This document shows positions 43,543 to 52,555 of a DNA stretch of 64,000 bases, in pieces (position 1 is the stretch's first letter; each line of letters begins with the position of its first letter). Origin of the DNA: Campylobacter sp. RM16192 (GTDB lineage: Bacteria; Campylobacterota; Campylobacteria; Campylobacterales; Campylobacteraceae). The notes beneath the pieces were generated by a model that was not told where the DNA came from, did no database searches, and saw nothing but the letters and a program-made list of their open reading frames with translations. A program made the position numbers and the translations under genes. The stretch covers positions 372,001 through 436,000 of the forward strand of contig NZ_CP012552.1 in assembly GCF_004803855.2 (NCBI RefSeq), written 5' to 3'.

Positions 43543-44865
43543 TTGAAAATAGCTGTTATAGGCACTGGATACGTGGGTCTTGTAAGCGGTGCGTGTCTTG
43601 CCAAAATAGGAAATAGTGTAATTTGTGTAGATGTGAATAAAGAAAAGATTAATGACTTAAAGCAAGGGATAGTGCCTATATATGAGCCGGGGCTTACCGA
43701 GATGGTCGCCGAGTGCTTTACTAACGAAACTCTTAAATTTAGCACCGATATAAAAGAGGCTTTAAATCATGCAAATGTACTGTTTATAGCGGTTGGAACA
43801 CCAATGGGGGCTAACGGACAGGCTGATTTAAAATATGTATTGCAGGTTGCAAAGAGCATAGGCGAAAATATGATAAAGCCATTAATCGTGGTGGATAAAT
43901 CAACCGTTCCTGTGGGTACCGCTGAAAAGGTGCAAAATATAATATCTGATGAGCTAGGAAAGAGAAATTTGGATATAAAATTTGAGGTTGTAAGTAATCC
44001 CGAGTTTTTAAAAGAGGGTGCTGCGATTGAGGATTTTTTAAAGCCTGATCGTGTAGTAGTAGGCTCAAACGGAGGCTGGGCAGAAGAGATTATGCGCGAA
44101 ATTTACGCTCCTTTTATGAAAAATCACGATAGATTTATAGCAATGGACGTAAAATCTGCCGAGATGACTAAATATGCTGCAAATGCGATGCTAGCTACTA
44201 AAATAAGCTTTATTAATGAGATAGCAAATATATGCGAAAGAGTCGGAGCGGACGTAAATTTGGTGCGCAAAGGCATAGGAAGCGACTCTAGGATAGGATA
44301 TAGCTTCATCTATGCAGGATGTGGATATGGAGGTAGTTGCTTTCCTAAAGATGTCGAGGCTTTAATCTATACTGCTAAGCAAAATGATTTCGAGCCTAAG
44401 CTTTTAAATGCGGTTGAGGAGAGAAACAAGGCTCAAAAGCGAGTTCTTTTCGATAAAATTTTTAAGTATTTTAACGGAAATTTAAAAGATAAAAAGATTG
44501 CCATTTGGGGGCTTGCCTTTAAGCCAAATACAGATGATATGAGAGAGGCTAGCTCGCTAACTCTTATAAATTTACTTGAAAATGCAGGTGCAAATATTGT
44601 GGCTTACGATCCAAAGGCAGTAAATGAGGCCAAAAAATATCTAACACATTCTAAAATAAAATATACAAAGAGTAAGTATGACGCTCTAGACGATGCTGAT
44701 GCCTTGGTTCTTGTGACTGAGTGGAGCGAATTTAGATCGCCAGATTTTGATGGGATGAAAAAAAGGCTTAAAAACCCGCTTATTTTTGACGGTCGCAATC
44801 AATACAATTCAAAAAGTTTAAAAGATCTTGGATTTACTTATTTTCAAATCGGTGTTAGAGTTTAA
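43543..44865 (+). CDS. udg: UDP-glucose 6-dehydrogenase
   Basis: A 440-residue NAD-dependent enzyme starting with TTG. The Rossmann motif is VIGTGYVGLVSGACLAKIG, the catalytic Cys lies in GYGGSCFPKDVEAL near residue 265, and LPKDTRMLA-type residues appear as GLAFKPNTDDMREASS. It oxidises UDP-glucose to UDP-glucuronate in the cytoplasm. C. jejuni keeps its Udg in the capsule locus; here the gene sits inside the pgl locus, beside a second nucleotide-sugar dehydrogenase. With the epimerase at 38790 it could provide UDP-GalA. Confidence 0.92.
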   Translation: MKIAVIGTGYVGLVSGACLAKIGNSVICVDVNKEKINDLKQGIVPIYEPGLTEMVAECFTNETLKFSTDIKEALNHANVLFIAVGTPMGANGQADLKYVLQVAKSIGENMIKPLIVVDKSTVPVGTAEKVQNIISDELGKRNLDIKFEVVSNPEFLKEGAAIEDFLKPDRVVVGSNGGWAEEIMREIYAPFMKNHDRFIAMDVKSAEMTKYAANAMLATKISFINEIANICERVGADVNLVRKGIGSDSRIGYSFIYAGCGYGGSCFPKDVEALIYTAKQNDFEPKLLNAVEERNKAQKRVLFDKIFKYFNGNLKDKKIAIWGLAFKPNTDDMREASSLTLINLLENAGANIVAYDPKAVNEAKKYLTHSKIKYTKSKYDALDDADALVLVTEWSEFRSPDFDGMKKRLKNPLIFDGRNQYNSKSLKDLGFTYFQIGVRV

Positions 44866-44880
44866 AAATAAAGGAAATAT

Positions 44881-46116
44881 ATGAAAATAGCAGTTATAGG
44901 ACTTGGTTATGTGGGTCTGCCTTTGGCGGCGGCTTTTAGTAAGAAGTATGAAGTGGTCGGATTTGACGTAAATAATACCCGTATAGAGGAGCTTAAAAGT
45001 GGATTTGACCGCACTCTTGAGTTAAATAGCGAGCAGATGAACGAAGCGATAAAAAATTCAATGAAATTTAGCACAAATTTAGAGGATATCAAAGATTGCA
45101 GTTTCTTTATCGTTACAGTTCCAACTCCGATAGATAAAAATAAAAGACCGGATCTAACCCCTGTGATAAAAGCTAGTGAAAGTGTCGCAAAGGTGCTAAA
45201 AAAAGGCGATATAGTAGTATATGAAAGCACCGTTTATCCTGGAGTTACCGAAGAGGTTTGCGTGCCGATACTTGAAAGGGTAAGCCAAATGAAATTTAAT
45301 CAAGATTTTTACTGCGGATATTCACCTGAACGTATAAATCCGGGAGATAAAGAGCACACCGTAACAAAAATCAAAAAGATTACCTCCGGCTCCACTCCGC
45401 AAATCGCAGATAAAGTGGATGAGGTTTACCGCTCAATAATTACGGCAGGCACTCATAAGGCGCCAAGTATAAAAGTGGCGGAAGCTGCAAAGGTCATAGA
45501 AAATACTCAGCGTGATATCAATATCGCCTTCATAAACGAGCTTGCGATGATATTTGAGCGCATGAATATAGATACATCGGCTGTTTTAGAGGCTGCTGGC
45601 ACTAAGTGGAATTTTTTAAATTTCCGCCCAGGGCTAGTCGGAGGTCATTGTATAGGAGTAGATCCATATTATCTTACACATAAGGCTCAAGAGCTTGGTT
45701 TTCATCCGGAGATGATTTTGGCTGGTCGTAGGATAAATGATAATATGGGAAAATACGCGGCATCTCAGGTGATAAAACTGATGATCAAAAAAGGCGTAAC
45801 AATAAGCAGTGCAAAGGTGCTTGTTTTAGGGCTTACATTTAAGGAAAACTGCCCTGACATTAGGAATTCTCGTGTTATAGATGTGATAGATGAGCTTAAG
45901 GATTTTGGCTGCACAGTTGATGTATACGATCCTTGGGTGGATGAGGCGGAAGTAAAGAGGGAGTATGGCATAACTCCGTTAAAAAATTATGACGAAAATG
46001 ATTATAACTGTGTGATTATCGCTGTTGCGCATGATAAATTTAAGGGGCTAAAATTTAAAAACGTCCTAGTTTACGATATCAAAAATATCTATCCGGACGC
46101 CGATGCGAGACTATAG
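44881..46116 (+). CDS. UDP-HexNAc 6-dehydrogenase, TviB/WbpA type
   Basis: A 411-residue dehydrogenase with [35 protein letters not shown], the [14 protein letters not shown] motif and the catalytic Cys in [15 protein letters not shown]. These features separate the TviB/WbpA/WbpO group (UDP-GlcNAc or UDP-GalNAc to the uronic acid) from UDP-glucose dehydrogenases. The product would be UDP-HexNAcA, a charged amino sugar, presumably a component of the N-glycan or LOS. It lies 15 bases after udg and touches the flippase gene by one base. Specificity for Glc or Gal configuration cannot be read. Confidence 0.88.
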   Translation: MKIAVIGLGYVGLPLAAAFSKKYEVVGFDVNNTRIEELKSGFDRTLELNSEQMNEAIKNSMKFSTNLEDIKDCSFFIVTVPTPIDKNKRPDLTPVIKASESVAKVLKKGDIVVYESTVYPGVTEEVCVPILERVSQMKFNQDFYCGYSPERINPGDKEHTVTKIKKITSGSTPQIADKVDEVYRSIITAGTHKAPSIKVAEAAKVIENTQRDINIAFINELAMIFERMNIDTSAVLEAAGTKWNFLNFRPGLVGGHCIGVDPYYLTHKAQELGFHPEMILAGRRINDNMGKYAASQVIKLMIKKGVTISSAKVLVLGLTFKENCPDIRNSRVIDVIDELKDFGCTVDVYDPWVDEAEVKREYGITPLKNYDENDYNCVIIAVAHDKFKGLKFKNVLVYDIKNIYPDADARL

Positions 46117-47648
46117 TGCTTATCAATCTGATTAGCTCAATTGTAGTTTTTATAATATCCTTGGGGATAAATTTCTTTTTAACCCCCTATATCTTAAAGA
46201 GCCTTGGCAACGAGGCTTATGGCTTTGTCGCTCTTTCTAACGCTGTAGTTTCATACGCTTCTGTTGTTACTGTGGCTATAAATTCGGTTAGTGGTCGCTT
46301 TGTCGCTTGCGAGTGGCATAGAGGCGATATTGCCAAGGCTAATATCTACTACTCTTCGGTTTTAAGCGTAAATATATTTTTTTCTATCCTGATAGTGCTG
46401 TTTTCGGCGATTTTTATAATGAATTTAAGTAGTGTTTTAAACGTGCCTGAAAATTTAGAGAATGATGTTAAATTAACCTTTGTTTTTTACTTTATAAATT
46501 TCTGCGTAGGACTATTTAACGGGGTTATTGCCGTATCTGCATTTGTTAAAAATAAACTTTATCTACTCTCTATTAGAAATGCGATTTCAAGTGCAATTTT
46601 GGCTATTTTGATAGTTTTTTTCTTCTATTTTTTTAAGCCGATGATCTCATATATCGCTATTTCCGCACTTGTGGCCTCTATTTTTGTATTTTTAAGCACT
46701 ATTTTTATATCCGCTCGCATCACTCCGGAGCTAAAATTTGATATATCTAAATTTGATTTTAACAAGATAAAAGAGCTTTTAAGCTCTGGCGTTTGGAATA
46801 GTTTTAATGCTTTAAATCGCGTGTTGATGACTGGAATGGATCTATTTATCTGTAATATCTTTATAAATGCCAACGTAACCGGACTTCTTGCCGTATCAAA
46901 GGCGGCTCCTATTATTTTAGAGAGTTTTGTGGCTCAGCTTAGCGGGGTTTTTGCGCCTAAATTTGTAGAGCTTTATTCAAAAAGTAATCTTTTAGCTTTG
47001 ATTAACGAGACTAAATTTTCAATGCGAGTTATTGCCTTTGTAATGAGTGTTCCGGCAGCTATTTTTGTGGTATTTGGACGAGAGTTTTACACCCTTTGGC
47101 TGCCGTTTAAGAGTAGCGAGGAGATAGCTTTAATATATAATCTTTCGATGATAACGCTTGTTCCGATTATCTTTATAAGCTATGCCTTTGCGCTTTTTAA
47201 CCTTGATAGCGCGACCAATAAGCTTCGTAGGCCGGCTATCGCAAATACTATTTTGGGTGTTAGCACCATTATCGCTCAAATTTTGATCTTAAAATTTAGC
47301 GATTACGGAGTATATGGGGTGGCTATTATAGGAGCTGTTTTTTATAGCGTTCGCATACTATTTTTTGACCTTATAAATGCGGCTTTAAATTTAGAGCTAA
47401 AAGTAACGACATTTTATGGAGTATATCTTAAGAATTTAGGTATTTTTATAGTTTTATCTACGGCCATTTTTATATTTAGCAGCTTTATTGATATTAAAAA
47501 TTGGACACAATTTATTCTGTATTCTGTTATATTTTTGATTTTTGGATATGTTGTTATCTTGTTTTTGATATTTAATAGGTTTGAACAAAAAATTGTTATA
47601 AATAAGATTGTTTTTAAAATTAAAAGGCTTTTGAATGCAGGAAAATAG
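46116..47648 (+). CDS. Wzx-type oligosaccharide flippase in place of PglK
   Basis: A 510-residue multi-spanning protein (about 12-14 helices) starting with GTG. The N-terminus (LINLISSIVVFIISLGINFFLTPYILKSLG, NEAYGFVALSNAVV) has the features of Wzx/MOP-superfamily polysaccharide transporters: a polar glycine-rich first loop and no ATP-binding motif. In C. jejuni this position of the locus holds the ABC flippase PglK. E. coli Wzx proteins have been shown to replace PglK, so this gene probably flips the undecaprenyl-linked heptasaccharide-like glycan. It overlaps the GT25 gene by 14 bases. Confidence 0.85.
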   Translation: MLINLISSIVVFIISLGINFFLTPYILKSLGNEAYGFVALSNAVVSYASVVTVAINSVSGRFVACEWHRGDIAKANIYYSSVLSVNIFFSILIVLFSAIFIMNLSSVLNVPENLENDVKLTFVFYFINFCVGLFNGVIAVSAFVKNKLYLLSIRNAISSAILAILIVFFFYFFKPMISYIAISALVASIFVFLSTIFISARITPELKFDISKFDFNKIKELLSSGVWNSFNALNRVLMTGMDLFICNIFINANVTGLLAVSKAAPIILESFVAQLSGVFAPKFVELYSKSNLLALINETKFSMRVIAFVMSVPAAIFVVFGREFYTLWLPFKSSEEIALIYNLSMITLVPIIFISYAFALFNLDSATNKLRRPAIANTILGVSTIIAQILILKFSDYGVYGVAIIGAVFYSVRILFFDLINAALNLELKVTTFYGVYLKNLGIFIVLSTAIFIFSSFIDIKNWTQFILYSVIFLIFGYVVILFLIFNRFEQKIVINKIVFKIKRLLNAGK

Positions 47649-48399
47649 CCTATTTTTAATCTCTCTTAAAAAGGACGATGCTAGACGAGAGACTCTTAAA
47701 AATCGCTTTGCAAGTTATGATAAATTTAATATTATCGATGCGATTGACGGCAGGGTTATGAGTGCCAAGGAGTATTTTGGATACGCGCTTAGGAGCTTTA
47801 AGGCATACAATAGACTTTTAAGTCCCGGCGAGATTGGTTGTAGTCTCTCTCATATGAGTGCTTATGAGGAGTTTTTAAATAGTGGTGCTAAATTCGCACT
47901 AATATTTGAAGATGATGTTATAGGGGATGATGAGGGTATAAAAAACGCATTTGAACTAGCGGATAAAATAGATAAAAACTCAATTTTGATTTGCGGCTGC
48001 CAAGATGGACTTGAGGGTAGATTTTCGGCTTTTGGAAAGAGGCTAGAAGATGATTTTTATCTGGTTTCAAAGCACTCTTATGTGAGTATTTATAGGGCGG
48101 CTGCATATATAGTGACAAGAGATAGTGCTAAAGCCTTGCTTGAAACGCACAAAAGAGCAATTTGCACAGCCGATTTATGGAGTTATCTATTGACATCAAA
48201 TAAGCTTAATATGTATTTTAGCGATATTTTTGCTCATCCTATTGATCTAAGCGATTCAAATATCAATGCAGAGCGTGATGAACGCGGGTATGCCAAGATA
48301 AATTTAAAAGCCTTGTTTAAATCGTTTAAATATATCTTAGCGACTAGATATGAGGCTAAATTTAAGGGCTATGAGAGAATTTTTAAGGAAAAGACGTGA
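47635..48399 (+). CDS. GT25-family glycosyltransferase
   Basis: A 254-residue enzyme of the LPS galactosyltransferase type. Key motifs are LFLISLKKDDARRETL at the start, the FNIIDAIDGR segment, GEIGCSLSHMSAYEEFL and the acidic FALIFEDDVIG, all expected for GT25. There is no membrane segment. Members usually add galactose (or glucose) to LOS. Its place between the flippase and pglI suggests that here it decorates the N-glycan; such a gene is absent from the C. jejuni pgl locus. It overlaps both neighbours. Confidence 0.85.
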   Translation: MQENSLFLISLKKDDARRETLKNRFASYDKFNIIDAIDGRVMSAKEYFGYALRSFKAYNRLLSPGEIGCSLSHMSAYEEFLNSGAKFALIFEDDVIGDDEGIKNAFELADKIDKNSILICGCQDGLEGRFSAFGKRLEDDFYLVSKHSYVSIYRAAAYIVTRDSAKALLETHKRAICTADLWSYLLTSNKLNMYFSDIFAHPIDLSDSNINAERDERGYAKINLKALFKSFKYILATRYEAKFKGYERIFKEKT

Positions 48400-49331
48400 A
48401 TATAAATGAGCCTTTAATAAGTGTCATAATCCCTACGTTTAACCGTATCAATCTATTAAAAAAGGCTTTAAATTCAGCTCTTAATCAAACTTATAAAAAT
48501 TTAGAGATCATAATAACCGATGATAAGAGCAGTGATGGCACGAGTGAGTTTTGTCAAAATTTAAAAGATCCTAGAGTGAAATATGTGGTAAACGAAACTC
48601 ACGAAAAGGGTCCAAACGGAAATAAAAATAACGGCTTTGATAATTGCAATGGAGAGTTTATCTGCCTGCTTGACGATGATGATGAGCTGTATTTAACAGC
48701 TATTAGCGAGTGTTTTGACTTTATAAAACAAGGATATAATGCTGTGTTTGCAGACTGTATTTGTGAGCTAAATGAAAAAATAAGCGGGAAAATTTCAGGC
48801 AGAAATCCATATGAAAAAAGCTGCGAGATGAGCAAGATAGACTATCATTGCGGCAGGATAAGCGGAGAGTATTTTAAGCTTTTTTCTCGTAAATTTATAG
48901 AGAATTTTCGATTGGACGAGAAGAGTTTTGGGGGAGAAAATGAGCTATATATTAGATTTTTTGAAGATTTAGTCTATTATCACAAAAAACCTCTTTACAT
49001 ATATAGGATAGCTCGCTCTGACAGCGCTACAGTAAATGCCGCTAAATATGCTAGCAAGGTTGCTAATGCCTATTTAAAAACAGCAAATTTATGCCACGAA
49101 ATAGCAAGCGTAATGGCGCCTGAATTTTTAGCGCTTCAATATAAAAATGCCGCATATTATGCAAAGATAGCAGGAAATTATGCGCTTATGTATGAGTGTT
49201 TGTTTAAGAGCTTGAGAATAAAATTTAATAAAGAAGCTTTTATATTTTTGCTGCTTAGTCCTCTTCCAAGCTCGTTTTTACAAAGTCTGTCTAAGCTTAG
49301 AGTAAAGATAAAAGAGAAGTTTGGGATATGA
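48396..49331 (+). CDS. pglI: GT2-family transferase PglI
   Basis: A 311-residue GT-A enzyme starting with GTG inside the last codons of the GT25 gene. It begins PLISVIIPTFNRINLLKKAL, then IIITDDKSSDGTSEF, the PglI-typical GPNGNKNNGFDNCNGEF and the metal site LLDDDDE. The C-terminal helix-rich part (YYAKIAGNYALMYECLFKSL) also follows C. jejuni PglI, which adds the branching glucose to the lipid-linked heptasaccharide. The donor sugar in this species might differ, as other group members carry altered branches. It overlaps pglH by four bases. Confidence 0.85.
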   Translation: MNINEPLISVIIPTFNRINLLKKALNSALNQTYKNLEIIITDDKSSDGTSEFCQNLKDPRVKYVVNETHEKGPNGNKNNGFDNCNGEFICLLDDDDELYLTAISECFDFIKQGYNAVFADCICELNEKISGKISGRNPYEKSCEMSKIDYHCGRISGEYFKLFSRKFIENFRLDEKSFGGENELYIRFFEDLVYYHKKPLYIYRIARSDSATVNAAKYASKVANAYLKTANLCHEIASVMAPEFLALQYKNAAYYAKIAGNYALMYECLFKSLRIKFNKEAFIFLLLSPLPSSFLQSLSKLRVKIKEKFGI

Positions 49332-50383
49332 AAATCTTATTTGTAATCTCAACTCTAAGATGTGGCGGAGCCGAGAGAGTATGCTCAATAATCGCTTCTA
49401 AATTTAGCCAATATAATGAGGTTGTGCTGGCTAAATTTGATAGCGGTGAGCCGTTTTACGAGCTTGATAGCAAAGTAAAGCTTGCAAATTTAAATCAAGG
49501 CGTAGGAGATTTTGGATTTTTAGGGAATTTAAAGAAGCGTTTTAGCAAATTTGCCTCTTTAAGAAAGATGCTAAAAGATGATAAATTTGATGCTGTTATA
49601 TCCTTTTTGGATAGTACTAATATTTTGGTTTTAATGAGTAGTGCGGGTTTAAAAACTCCTGTTATAATCAGCGAGCATACCAGCTTTAATGCCCCAAAAA
49701 AACCGATTATTAAAGCTTTAAAATATATCTTTTATCCTTTTGCAGATGCGCTTAGTGTACTGACAAAAGAGGATAAAGGATATTATTCTAAATTTTGTAA
49801 AAATGTAGAAGTTATATATAATCCTGGTTTTGGTAACAATGATGATGAACTAAGCTGTTTAAAAGAAAATTTAGTGATTTTTGTCGGACGCTTAAATATG
49901 CTAAAAAACTGTGCGATGTTTGTAAGAGTGGCTGCAAATTTAAAGGACTTTGGCTATAAATTTATAGTTGCAGGAGATGGCGAGCAGAGAGAAAAACTGC
50001 AGCTACTTTCTAATGAGCTTGGAGCGCAAGTCGAGTTTTTAGGCAATGTGGCAGATGTTGAGAAACTTTATAAAAGGGCTAAAATTTTAATCTCAACCTC
50101 TATTGTTGAAGGGCTTGGAAATACGCTAATAGAGGCGATTGGCTATGATTGTGCAAGGGTTGCTACTAAGACAAGCGGTGCAAAAGAGCTTATAACGCAT
50201 GGATTTGACGGGTTTTTATGCGAAATAAACGATGATAAGATAATGAGTGAGATGGTTTTAAATTTGATCCAAGATGAGACGAGAAGAGATGAGCTTTGCA
50301 AAAACGCAAGAGCCGGGCTTTGGGAGTTCAGCGTGGATAATATATATGAAAAATGGCTTAATATGATTAAAGAGGCGGTGTGA
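49328..50383 (+). CDS. pglH: GT4-family GalNAc transferase PglH
   Basis: A 351-residue GT-B enzyme. It starts ILFVISTLRCGGAERVCSII, with the FDSGEPFYELDSKVKL and VISFLDSTNILVLMSS segments that match C. jejuni PglH, the processive enzyme adding the last GalNAc residues. The donor site has LVIFVGRLNMLKNCAMFVR, VAGDGEQREKLQ and STSIVEGLGNTLIEAI. PglH is membrane-associated through an amphipathic ruler helix in C. jejuni; the KRFSKFASLRKM region is a candidate here. One base separates its stop from the start of a second PglH-like gene. Confidence 0.87.
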   Translation: MKILFVISTLRCGGAERVCSIIASKFSQYNEVVLAKFDSGEPFYELDSKVKLANLNQGVGDFGFLGNLKKRFSKFASLRKMLKDDKFDAVISFLDSTNILVLMSSAGLKTPVIISEHTSFNAPKKPIIKALKYIFYPFADALSVLTKEDKGYYSKFCKNVEVIYNPGFGNNDDELSCLKENLVIFVGRLNMLKNCAMFVRVAANLKDFGYKFIVAGDGEQREKLQLLSNELGAQVEFLGNVADVEKLYKRAKILISTSIVEGLGNTLIEAIGYDCARVATKTSGAKELITHGFDGFLCEINDDKIMSEMVLNLIQDETRRDELCKNARAGLWEFSVDNIYEKWLNMIKEAV

Positions 50384-50384
50384 A

Positions 50385-51431
50385 TTGAGAATTTTGTTTG
50401 TTATAGCGGCACTTAGAAATGGTGGTGCAGAGCGTGTGCTAAGCGCTGTTTCTAGCGGGTTTGCAAAGCAAAATGAGGTGCATATAGCAGTCCTTGAGGA
50501 AGATTTAGGGTATTATAAATTTCCTCCCGAGGTTATCTTTCACCATCTTAAAATTTACGGCAGAAGTAGGGTGCTAAATAAATTTAGAAAGATTTCAGCT
50601 CTTAGAAGCTGCTTTAAAAAGATTGCGCCAGATGTCATAATAAGCTTTATAGATTGGACTAACGTAGCTTGTGTGGTGGCAAATTTTGGACTCGGATTTA
50701 AACATATAGCCAGCGAACACCATGAAAACGGGCATCTTAAGGCATTGAAATTTAGATTTATCAGAGATTTCGCATATAGAAATGTGGATGGACTTAGCGT
50801 GCTAACTCAAAATGACATCGACTACTATAAATTCGTAAAAAATAGGGTCATACTGCATAATCCATTTTTTTTAAAGGACTCCAAGGGGCTTGCAAAGGAA
50901 AATATCATATTAAGTGTGGGCAGGCTTGAATTTGTAAAAGGCTATGATCTATATCTAAAGGCTCTAGCAAAGATAGATAAAGAGATTTTAGAGGGTTGGG
51001 AGATAAAGATAGCAGGAGAGGGCTCTGCTGGAGCTGAGCTAAAAAATTTAGCCGATGAGCTTGGGCTGAATATCAAATTTTTAGGACATATCGAGGAGAT
51101 AGAGCCATACTATGAGCGCTCTAAAATATTTGTATCATCTTCTCGTAGTGAAGGGCTTTCAAATGTATTGATAGAGGCTGCAAATTTTAACTGTGCAAGG
51201 CTTTCTAGCGATACGGTTGGCGGAAAAGAGCTTATAAATGATGAGGTAAGCGGGCTTTTGTTTAAGTGTGAAAACAAAGAGGAGATGGCTAAGAAGCTAA
51301 CAAGACTTATAAAAGATGAAAATTTACGCCAAACCCTTGTAGAAAACGCAAGAAAAGATTTAGATAAATTTAGGATAGATAATGTCATGCAAAAGTGGCA
51401 AAATTTTGTGGAAGAAGTAGTGGTCAAGTGA
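50385..51431 (+). CDS. Second PglH-like GT4 transferase
   Basis: A 348-residue paralogue of PglH starting with TTG. It reads RILFVIAALRNGGAERVLSAV, VIISFIDWTNVACVVANFG and IASEHHENGHLKALKF. The donor half has ILSVGRLEFVKGYDLYLKAL, IAGEGSAGAELKNL and SSSRSEGLSNVLIEAA. C. jejuni has a single PglH; the extra copy suggests division of labour, for example one HexNAc or a different sugar added by each enzyme. The pair pglH/pglH-like lies between pglI and pglJ. Its stop overlaps the GTG start of pglJ (GTGA). Confidence 0.82.
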   Translation: MRILFVIAALRNGGAERVLSAVSSGFAKQNEVHIAVLEEDLGYYKFPPEVIFHHLKIYGRSRVLNKFRKISALRSCFKKIAPDVIISFIDWTNVACVVANFGLGFKHIASEHHENGHLKALKFRFIRDFAYRNVDGLSVLTQNDIDYYKFVKNRVILHNPFFLKDSKGLAKENIILSVGRLEFVKGYDLYLKALAKIDKEILEGWEIKIAGEGSAGAELKNLADELGLNIKFLGHIEEIEPYYERSKIFVSSSRSEGLSNVLIEAANFNCARLSSDTVGGKELINDEVSGLLFKCENKEEMAKKLTRLIKDENLRQTLVENARKDLDKFRIDNVMQKWQNFVEEVVVK

Positions 51432-52555
51432 TAAAACTAGCCGTATTCCTATACTCTATGGGGCCAGGAGGCGCTGAGAGAGTAGTATCAAATTTGCTTA
51501 CCGGACTTGCCAAAGAGTATGAAGTGCATCTGATTCTTATGAGCGATGTCATATCTTATGAAATTCCTCCTCAAGTAAAAATTCACCTCATAGAGAACTC
51601 AAATCCCTATGAAAGCGGTATAAAAAAGATATTTAGACTATTTTTTACTCTACCTAAACTGGCTTTAAAATATAAAAAATTGTGCGAGAGTTTAAGTATA
51701 GATAGGCACTTTGTGTTGATGAACCGCCCTTGCTATATCGCTTTAATGGCTAGAATTTTTGGCTTAAAGAGGAGAATGGTCATAAGCGAGAGAAGCTGTC
51801 CCTCTATAATATACGGCAAAAAAATCAGCGGGAGAGCAAATAAATTTCTTATCAAGCTTCTTTACAATAGAGCCGATTTAATCTTAGCCAATGCGAATGG
51901 GAATGCTAGGGATTTGGTTGAGAATTTTGGCTGTGATGAAAAAAAGGTAAGAGTGCTATATAACGCTGTTGATTTAAAAAGCATAAAAGAGCTTGAAAAT
52001 GAGCCTTTTAGCGAGGATTTTAAACCGTTTTTTATAAATATCGGAAGGCTTGATAGTGGAAAAAATCAAGCTATGTTGATTAAAATAATCTCAAATTTAG
52101 ATGATCCTCGCGCCACTCTTGCAATTTTAGGCAAGGGAAATTTAGATAAAGAGCTTCAAAATCTTATCGATGAACTTAAACTAAATGATAGAGTTAGACT
52201 TTTGGGAGCTCAGAAAAATCCGTTTAAATTTATTAAAAATGCCTCTTGTTTGGTTTGCGCTTCACGCTTTGAAGGGTTTTCAAATGTGCTTTTAGAGGGC
52301 TTGGTGTGCGAGAAATTTATAATCTCAACAGATCATCAAAGCGGAGCAAGAGAGCTTTTGGGTGATGATGAATTTGGTGTTTTAGTAGGCGTTGATGATG
52401 AAAAAAGTATGCAAGAGGCGATGCAAAAAGCACTTGATGATGAAAAACTTAGAGAAAAATATGAAAAAAAAGCGTATAATCGCATTAAAAATTTTGATAA
52501 AACAGAGATAACAAGGCAGCTTATTGAATATTTGGAAGGAAGAGATGATAAGTGA
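51428..52555 (+). CDS. pglJ: GT4-family GalNAc transferase PglJ
   Basis: A 375-residue enzyme. GTG 51428, overlapping the previous stop, gives the N-terminus MIKLAVFLYSMGPGGAERVV, close to C. jejuni PglJ; a longer frame further upstream is unlikely. Other features are VISERSCPSIIYGKK, INIGRLDSGKNQAML, LGKGNLDKELQ and CASRFEGFSNVLLEGL. PglJ adds the second HexNAc after PglA. Its last 11 bases overlap pglB, so glycan building and transfer are coupled at the level of translation. Confidence 0.9.
   Translation: MIKLAVFLYSMGPGGAERVVSNLLTGLAKEYEVHLILMSDVISYEIPPQVKIHLIENSNPYESGIKKIFRLFFTLPKLALKYKKLCESLSIDRHFVLMNRPCYIALMARIFGLKRRMVISERSCPSIIYGKKISGRANKFLIKLLYNRADLILANANGNARDLVENFGCDEKKVRVLYNAVDLKSIKELENEPFSEDFKPFFINIGRLDSGKNQAMLIKIISNLDDPRATLAILGKGNLDKELQNLIDELKLNDRVRLLGAQKNPFKFIKNASCLVCASRFEGFSNVLLEGLVCEKFIISTDHQSGARELLGDDEFGVLVGVDDEKSMQEAMQKALDDEKLREKYEKKAYNRIKNFDKTEITRQLIEYLEGRDDK

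Noticed and set aside
49328-52555. Three consecutive GT4 genes as a simple recent triplication
   Set aside because: The three proteins differ widely in their acceptor domains, and two match distinct C. jejuni proteins (PglH, PglJ). Only the middle gene is treated as an extra PglH-like copy.
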